Positions 59,261 to 64,000 of a stretch of DNA of 64,000 bases are shown here, one piece after another (position 1 is the stretch's first letter; the number at the start of each line of letters is the position of its first letter). A program made the translations under genes and the position numbers. The DNA is from Nitratireductor sp. GTDB lineage: Bacteria; Pseudomonadota; Alphaproteobacteria; Rhizobiales; Rhizobiaceae. The notes beneath the pieces were generated by a model. It searched no databases, was not told the origin of the DNA, and saw nothing but the letters and a program-made list of their open reading frames with translations. The stretch spans positions 25,985-89,984 of the forward strand of contig JAGRLT010000045.1 in NCBI GenBank assembly GCA_020441665.1. Direction: 5' to 3'.

Positions 59261-59809
59261 ATGACCGATTCCAGACGGTTGCCGGTTGTTTCGATGGTGG
59301 TCGCGATCGCGGCCAACGGGGTGATCGGCGTTGCCGGCGGGTTGCCCTGGCGCCTTTCATCCGATCTCAAGCGCTTCAAGCGCGACACGATGGGCAAGCC
59401 CGTCATCATGGGCCGCAAGACCTGGGAATCGATCGGCCGGCCGCTGCCGGGCCGCGACAACATCGTGGTGACGCGGCAGGATGACTATTCGGCGCCGGGG
59501 GCCCAGGTCCGCGCATCGGTCGAGGACGCCATCGCGCTGGCCGGGCAATTGACCGCCGGGCAGGAGGGAGCGGCCGAAATCTGCATCATCGGCGGCGGGC
59601 AGCTCTATCGCGAGGCGATTGCGCGGGCGGACCGGCTCTATGTGACCCATGTTCTGGCCGAGCCCGAGGGCGATACGCGGTTTCCGCCCATCGATCCGGC
59701 CGAATGGGAGCCGGTCCACCGCGAAGCCTTTCCCAGGGGCGAGAAGGACGATGCGGAGACGCTCTACGTCATCTATGAGCGCCGGTCGGCCGGCCGGCGC
59801 GGCGGGTAA
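59261..59809 (+). CDS. folA: dihydrofolate reductase
   Basis: The protein has 182 residues from ATG 59261 (AGGTG upstream); 16 codons further upstream are not supported. Family motifs are AIAANGVIGVAGGLPWRLSSDLKRFK with the substrate-binding Asp, and IMGRKTWESIGRPLPGRDNIVV for NADPH. It reduces dihydrofolate to tetrahydrofolate and so complements ThyA in dTMP synthesis. The thyA-folA proximity is usual in rhizobia; here a lipoprotein gene on the other strand intervenes. Confidence 0.96.
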   Translation: MTDSRRLPVVSMVVAIAANGVIGVAGGLPWRLSSDLKRFKRDTMGKPVIMGRKTWESIGRPLPGRDNIVVTRQDDYSAPGAQVRASVEDAIALAGQLTAGQEGAAEICIIGGGQLYREAIARADRLYVTHVLAEPEGDTRFPPIDPAEWEPVHREAFPRGEKDDAETLYVIYERRSAGRRGG

Positions 59810-59924
59810 CCCTGCGCGGGAAAAAAGCGCGCCTGGAAGCGGCAGGCCGTGCCGGTTGCCGTTGAAAGCGGGGCAGCGCATCCCTATAACCAGCAAAACG
59901 GCAAACGGATGCAAAGGATACTGA

Positions 59925-61031
59925 ATGCCCTGGAACAATCAGAATGGCGGTGGCCCATGGGGCAGCGGCGGTGACAATGATGGCGGCGCGCCCTGGGGCA
60001 AGGGCTCCGGCGGGCCGAAGAAGGGCGGTGGCCAGCCGCCGGACCTCGAAGACATCATCCGCCAGGGCCAGGAAAGGCTGAAGAACGTCATTCCCGGCGG
60101 CGGCGGGTTCAGCCCGGGCATCATCGCGCTGATTCTTCTGGCGGCCGTGGCGCTGTACGGCTTCAAGTCGATCTATACGATCCAGCCGGACGAACTGGGC
60201 ATCGAACTGCGTTTCGGCAAGGCCAAGCAGGATGTGTCCGAGCCGGGCCTGCATTTTCTGTGGTGGCCGGTGGAGACCTATGAAGTCGCCAATATCCGCG
60301 AAAACCAGATCAATATCGGCACGGTGGGGCGCGGCTCCAATTCCAGCGGCCTGATGCTGTCGGGCGACCAGAACATCGTCGATCTCGCCTTTTCCGTGCT
60401 CTATCAGGTTACCGATCCCTCGGCCTATCTGTTCAACACCCAGCAGCCCGACGAACTGGTGCGCCAGGTGGCGGAGAGCGCGATGCGCGAGGTCGTCGGC
60501 CGGCGGCCGGCGCAGGACATCTTCCGCGACGACCGCGCCGGCGTTGCCAATGAAGTGCGCCAGATCGTTCAGGACACGCTGACCGAGTACAAGACCGGCC
60601 TGACGGTCAATGCGGTCAACATCGAGGATGTGGCGCCGCCCGGACCGGTCGCCGACGCGTTCGACGAAGTGCAGCGCGCCGAGCAGGACGAGGACCGCTT
60701 TATCGAAGAGGGGAACCGCTACTCCAACCGCATTCTGGGCGAGGCGCGCGGTGAAGCCGCGCAGATCCGCGAGGATGCGGCAGCCTACAAGAACCGGGTC
60801 GTCGAGGAAGCCAAGGGTGAGGCGCAGCGCTTCATCTCGGTCTATGACGAATATTCCAAGGCGCCGGAAGTCACCCGCAAGCGGCTCTTCCTCGAAACCA
60901 TGGAAAAGGTTCTGAGTGGCTCTGAAAAGGTCATTATCGAACAGGGACAGGGGGGAACCGGCGTGGTGCCATATCTGCCGCTGCCCGAAATCCAGAAACA
61001 CAACCAGAGCCAGACGGGAGCCAGCCAATGA
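59925..61031 (+). CDS. hflK: HflK subunit of the FtsH-associated membrane complex
   Basis: The protein has 368 residues. A Gly-, Asn- and Trp-rich N-terminal tail of about 60 residues (PWNNQNGGGPWGSGG) precedes a membrane anchor at about 66-85. The SPFH/band-7 domain follows (about 88-260: YTIQPDELGIELRFGKA), then a coiled coil and a Gly-rich end. HflK forms large cages with HflC around the protease FtsH and tunes its access to membrane substrates. It shares a 4-nt overlap (ATGA) with hflC. Confidence 0.96.
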   Translation: MPWNNQNGGGPWGSGGDNDGGAPWGKGSGGPKKGGGQPPDLEDIIRQGQERLKNVIPGGGGFSPGIIALILLAAVALYGFKSIYTIQPDELGIELRFGKAKQDVSEPGLHFLWWPVETYEVANIRENQINIGTVGRGSNSSGLMLSGDQNIVDLAFSVLYQVTDPSAYLFNTQQPDELVRQVAESAMREVVGRRPAQDIFRDDRAGVANEVRQIVQDTLTEYKTGLTVNAVNIEDVAPPGPVADAFDEVQRAEQDEDRFIEEGNRYSNRILGEARGEAAQIREDAAAYKNRVVEEAKGEAQRFISVYDEYSKAPEVTRKRLFLETMEKVLSGSEKVIIEQGQGGTGVVPYLPLPEIQKHNQSQTGASQ

Positions 61032-61933
61032 CCAGGGGACCGATCGTACTGATTGCGCTGGCAATCCTCGCCTTTCTCGGGCTCAATTCCTTCTTCGTGG
61101 TCAATGAGCGCGAACAGGCCATCGTGCTGCGCTTCGGCGAAATCCGGCGGGTGGAGAGCGAGCCTGGTTTCTACTTCAAGTTGCCGCTGACCATGTTCGA
61201 GATGGACAATGTGCAATATGTCGAGGACCGGCTGCTGCGCTTCGATCTCGATGACATCACGGTCCAGGTCTCGGGCGGCAAGTTCTACGAGGTCGATGCC
61301 TTCGCGACCTATTCGATCTCCGATCCGCGCCGTTTCCGCGGCCAGGTTTCGGGCCGTATCGAGCTTGCCGAGCAGCGGCTGCGCACCCGTCTCGACGCGG
61401 CATTGCGCCGGGTCTACGGCCTGCGCGGCTTCGAGGCCGCCCTGTCGGAGGAGCGCGCCGCGATGATGCGCGAGGTGCGCGATGAATTGCGGCCGGCGGC
61501 AAATGAGCTCGGCCTGCAGATCGAGGATGTGCGTATCCGCCGCACCGACCTGACGCAGGAGGTTTCGGAACAGACCTACAACCGGATGAGCGCCGAGCGT
61601 CTTGCCGAAGCCGAGCGGCTGCGCGCCCGCGGCCAGGAAGCGGCCCGCCGCATCCGCGCCAAGGCCGACCGCGAAGTGGTCGAGATCAAGGCCGCCGCCC
61701 AGCGCGACGGCCAGGTTCTGCGCGGCGAGGGGGATGCCGAGCGCAACGGCATCTTTGCCGATGCCTTTACCCGCGACCCGGAATTCTTCGAGTTCTACCG
61801 CTCGATGACGGCCTATCTGCAAGCGCTGGAAAAATCGGGAACGACCATGGTGCTGTCGCCGAATTCGGAATTCTTCCGTTATTTCGGCACCTCGTCGGGC
61901 AATGTGCCCGCATCGCAAGGCACCGGACAATAG
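61028..61933 (+). CDS. hflC: HflC subunit of the FtsH-associated membrane complex
   Basis: The protein has 301 residues. A membrane segment lies at about 5-22 (IVLIALAILAFLGLNSFFVV), then an SPFH domain (VNEREQAIVLRFGEIRR) and a long helical part (about 190-250: SAERLAEAERLRARGQEAARRIRAKADREV). It is the partner of HflK; overlap of the two genes suits a fixed ratio. The tail FFRYFGTSSGNVPAS is typical. A strong terminator follows at 61945. Confidence 0.96.
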   Translation: MTRGPIVLIALAILAFLGLNSFFVVNEREQAIVLRFGEIRRVESEPGFYFKLPLTMFEMDNVQYVEDRLLRFDLDDITVQVSGGKFYEVDAFATYSISDPRRFRGQVSGRIELAEQRLRTRLDAALRRVYGLRGFEAALSEERAAMMREVRDELRPAANELGLQIEDVRIRRTDLTQEVSEQTYNRMSAERLAEAERLRARGQEAARRIRAKADREVVEIKAAAQRDGQVLRGEGDAERNGIFADAFTRDPEFFEFYRSMTAYLQALEKSGTTMVLSPNSEFFRYFGTSSGNVPASQGTGQ

Positions 61934-61944
61934 GGCAGATCCGC

Positions 61945-61982
61945 GCCCCGGCTGGAAGCAATTCCGCCGGGGCCGTTTTTTT
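61945..61982 (+). terminator. Rho-independent terminator after hflC
   Basis: An 8-bp stem (gccccggc/gccggggc) 11 bases after the stop is followed by cg and seven T. It separates hflKC from DUF2065 and degP, which would need their own promoter or read-through. Confidence 0.88.
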
Positions 61983-62067
61983 GATGCCGGCTGGATCTTC
62001 GATTGGAGTTTCGGCCCAGATTTCGCCCAGTTGGGCTGCGAATCTTGGCGGCATGGCAGGAGGACGC

Positions 62068-62253
62068 TTGCAGGAATTCGTTATCGCCATCGGCCTGTTT
62101 TTCGTTCTTGAAGGTTTGATCTACGCCGCCTTTCCCGGCGGCATCAAGCGGATGGCGCAGGAATTGCCCTCGATTCCCGACCATACGCTGCGCACCGTGG
62201 GAACGATTGTCATGGCGTTGGGGGTGCTGATCGTGTGGTTCGTGAAAAGCTGA
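62068..62253 (+). CDS. DUF2065 small membrane protein
   Basis: The protein has 61 residues from TTG 62068, preceded by AGGAGG; ATG 62053, five codons earlier, lies before that site, so TTG is preferred. LQEFVIAIGLFFVLEGLIYAAFPGGIKRM matches the start of DUF2065 and a second membrane helix follows (TVGTIVMALGVLIVWFV). The family is almost always found between hflC and degP but has no known function. It is probably linked to membrane protein quality control by context. Confidence 0.85.
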   Translation: MQEFVIAIGLFFVLEGLIYAAFPGGIKRMAQELPSIPDHTLRTVGTIVMALGVLIVWFVKS

Positions 62254-62308
62254 GCCCGCCAAGGAAGGGGACCGGCGCCCATGCCGGCCCGAAACAGAGG
62301 ACTGAGAA

Positions 62309-63832
62309 ATGTTGAAACTGCTGGCCCGGCGCATGCGCTTCGGCAAATCCCCGGCAAACCGTTGTCTGGCAATGCTTGCAATCGCGGCGGTGCTCGCCGC
62401 GCCCGGCCTTGCGCCGACGGGCGTCTCACCGGCTTTCGCCCAGGGGGCGGGCCCGGCCTCGGTCGCCGATCTTGCCGAGCGTCTGCTCGGCTCGGTGGTC
62501 AACATCTCCACCTCCCAGAAGGTCAAGGTGAAACGGCCGCAAATGCCGATCCCCAAAGTGCCGGAAGGCAGCCCGTTCCAGGAATTTTTCGACGATCTGT
62601 TTCCGCGCGACGACAATGGCGACGACGAGGGCGCAACGCGCAACCGCCAGTCGCTGGGCTCGGGCTTCGTGGTCAGCGAGGACGGCCTGATCGTCACCAA
62701 CAATCATGTCATTTCCGATGCCGACGAGATCATCGCCAACTTCGCCGATGGCACCAAGCTGGTCGCCGAACTGATCGGCACCGATCCGAAGACGGATATC
62801 GCGGTATTGCGGGTGAAACCGGCCGGCAAACTCACCGCCGTGCCGCTGGGCAACTCGGAGAAAAGCCGGATCGGCGACTGGGTGATGGCGATCGGCAATC
62901 CGTTCGGCCTTGGCGGATCGGTGTCGATGGGCATCGTTTCGCAGATCGGCCGCGACATCAATTCGGGCCCCTATGACAACTACATCCAGACCGATGCGGC
63001 GATCAACCGGGGCAATTCCGGCGGCCCGCTGTTCAACATGGCCGGCGAGGTGATCGGCATCAATACGGCGATCATTTCGCCCTCGGGCGGTTCGATCGGC
63101 ATCGGCTTCGCCATTCCCTCGAACCTCGCCAAACCGGTGGTCGACCAGCTGGTGGAGTTCGGCGAGACGCGGCGCGGCTGGCTCGGCGTCCAGATCCAGC
63201 TCGTCAGCGACGAGATCGCCGAGAGCCTCGGCCTCGACGCGGCCCGGGGGGCGCTGGTGGGCGATGTGTTCTCCGACGGGCCCGCCGACCAGGCCGGCAT
63301 CGAATCGGGCGATGTCATCCTTTCCTTCGACGGCAAGGCGGTCGATGTGATGCGCGACCTGCCGCGCATCGTCGCCGACACGCCGGTCGGCAAGGAAGTC
63401 GACGTGGTGGTTTTCCGCAAGGGCAACAACGAGACCCTGCGGGTGACCGTGGGGCGCCTCGAGGAAGGGGAAAAGGCGATCGATGCCTCCGGCAGCAAGG
63501 AGGATGAACCCTCCGCCGACAAGGAGGCCGATGCTCCGATCCTCGGCATGACGCTGCAGGAATTGACCGACGAATTGCGCGATGCGGAAGCGGTGTCGCA
63601 GGAGGTCAAGGGCGTCTATATCCTCGATGTCGCCGACGGCACCAGCGCGGCGGACAAGGGGGTCGAGGCCGGCGACATCATCGTCGAGGTCAATCAGGAA
63701 GCGGTCAAGACGCCGGGCGATGTGTCGGCGCGCGTCGCCGAGCTTGCCGGCGGCGGGCGCAAGAACGCGCTGCTGATGATTTCCAACAAGGAAGGCAATA
63801 TCCGCTTCGTGGTGGTGCGCATCGAGGAGTGA
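62309..63832 (+). CDS. degP: periplasmic serine protease DegP/DegQ (Do family)
   Basis: The protein has 507 residues with a long signal peptide (about 1-45, cleavage after FAQ). The trypsin-like domain has the triad His in VTNNHVI, Asp in KTDIAVL and Ser in GNSGGPLF. Two PDZ domains follow (about 290-385 and 410-505), joined by an acidic linker (SKEDEPSADKEADAP). Do proteases degrade or refold misfolded envelope proteins. It follows the DUF2065 gene by 55 bases. A terminator lies after it. Confidence 0.96.
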   Translation: MLKLLARRMRFGKSPANRCLAMLAIAAVLAAPGLAPTGVSPAFAQGAGPASVADLAERLLGSVVNISTSQKVKVKRPQMPIPKVPEGSPFQEFFDDLFPRDDNGDDEGATRNRQSLGSGFVVSEDGLIVTNNHVISDADEIIANFADGTKLVAELIGTDPKTDIAVLRVKPAGKLTAVPLGNSEKSRIGDWVMAIGNPFGLGGSVSMGIVSQIGRDINSGPYDNYIQTDAAINRGNSGGPLFNMAGEVIGINTAIISPSGGSIGIGFAIPSNLAKPVVDQLVEFGETRRGWLGVQIQLVSDEIAESLGLDAARGALVGDVFSDGPADQAGIESGDVILSFDGKAVDVMRDLPRIVADTPVGKEVDVVVFRKGNNETLRVTVGRLEEGEKAIDASGSKEDEPSADKEADAPILGMTLQELTDELRDAEAVSQEVKGVYILDVADGTSAADKGVEAGDIIVEVNQEAVKTPGDVSARVAELAGGGRKNALLMISNKEGNIRFVVVRIEE

Positions 63833-63854
63833 TACGTTTGCCCAGGCCATTGGA

Positions 63855-63880
63855 AAGGCGGTCCGGCGGGCCGCCTTTTG
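63855..63880 (+). terminator. Rho-independent terminator after degP
   Basis: Arms aaaggcgg and ccgccttt form an 8-bp stem followed by tgttg. It lies 23 bases after the stop. Confidence 0.75.
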
Positions 63881-63944
63881 TTGTGCAGCATTAAACCTCC
63901 ACCTCCGGTGGAGGACTGGACAAGTTTTACATCTTCGGAAAGAG

Positions 63945-63991
63945 ACCTCCTCGCTTGAACCATTGCAGTGGTTTCACTCAAGCGAGGAGGT
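63945..63991 (+). promoter_or_regulatory. 14-bp perfect inverted repeat holding a ribosome-binding site
   Basis: Arms acctcctcgcttga (63945-63958) and tcaagcgaggaggt (63978-63991) pair completely around a 19-base loop that itself has an acca/tggt pairing. The right arm contains GAGGAGG five bases before the ATG at 63996, so the hairpin would hide that site. Confidence 0.8.
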
Positions 63992-63995
63992 TTTG

Positions 63996-64000
63996 ATGGA
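63996..64000 (+). CDS. start of a reading frame cut by the right edge
   Basis: ATG at 63996 follows GAGGAGG with five-base spacing. Only one codon and two bases are in the window, so the product cannot be named. The hidden ribosome-binding site suggests a transposase or another gene under translational control. Confidence 0.4.

Overview
The window looks like the chromosome of a high-GC alphaproteobacterium of the Hyphomicrobiales (Rhizobiales). The evidence is an uninterrupted rhizobial-order division and cell-wall cluster, a circularly permuted two-piece tmRNA gene encoding the tag ANDNYAEARLAA, an SspB-alpha-type adaptor, DUF4169, DUF2065, DUF922 and DUF1127-like small genes, and a class A RNase P RNA. 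Genus cannot be fixed from the sequence alone. Almost everything is core chromosome: there is no prophage, CRISPR array or tRNA that I can see. The last 120 bases may be the left end of an insertion sequence.

Region by region. 1-3.7 kb: an oxoprolinase/hydantoinase gene running off the left edge on the minus strand, a small nuclease-fold gene coupled in front of it, and a divergent MarR-like regulator. 3.7-8.7 kb: TerB/J-domain protein, cell-wall amidase, lytic transglycosylase, two exported proteins, rnpB and dgkA. 8.7-11.3 kb: a zinc alcohol dehydrogenase, an enolase-superfamily dehydratase-like gene and a 37-residue exported peptide. 11.4-31.2 kb: the dcw operon (mraZ rsmH ftsL ftsI murE murF mraY murD ftsW murG murC murB ddl ftsQ ftsA ftsZ), all on the plus strand with many stop/start overlaps, driven from a promoter that carries candidate MraZ boxes. 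31.3-39.2 kb: lpxC, bamD, recN, a DUF922 protease-like protein, ligA and azlCD. 39.2-51 kb: aminopeptidase P, a DUF1127-like protein, prmA, amtB-glnK, a Spy/CpxP-like protein, a VOC protein, a TadG-like von Willebrand protein, a ClC channel and a GlcD-like flavoprotein. 51-56.5 kb: a giant AsmA protein, an RHH protein, DUF4169, sspB and ssrA. 56.6-64 kb: a secreted repeat protein below a striking three-tier RNA hairpin, then thyA, a lipoprotein, folA, hflK-hflC, DUF2065 and degP.

The genes form three working groups. The dcw genes with lpxC and bamD make precursors and machinery for septal peptidoglycan and the outer membrane. ssrA and sspB, side by side, tag stalled proteins and deliver them to ClpXP, while HflKC, DegP and the Spy-like protein handle envelope protein quality. 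thyA and folA supply and recycle folate for dTMP synthesis. The least explained signals are non-coding: the nested hairpin with a CU-rich loop at 57064-57146, a 3 x 14 bp tandem repeat at 59148-59189, two ribosome-binding sites buried in hairpins (6707-6733 and 63945-63991), and a hairpin-rich in-frame insertion in the oxoprolinase gene.
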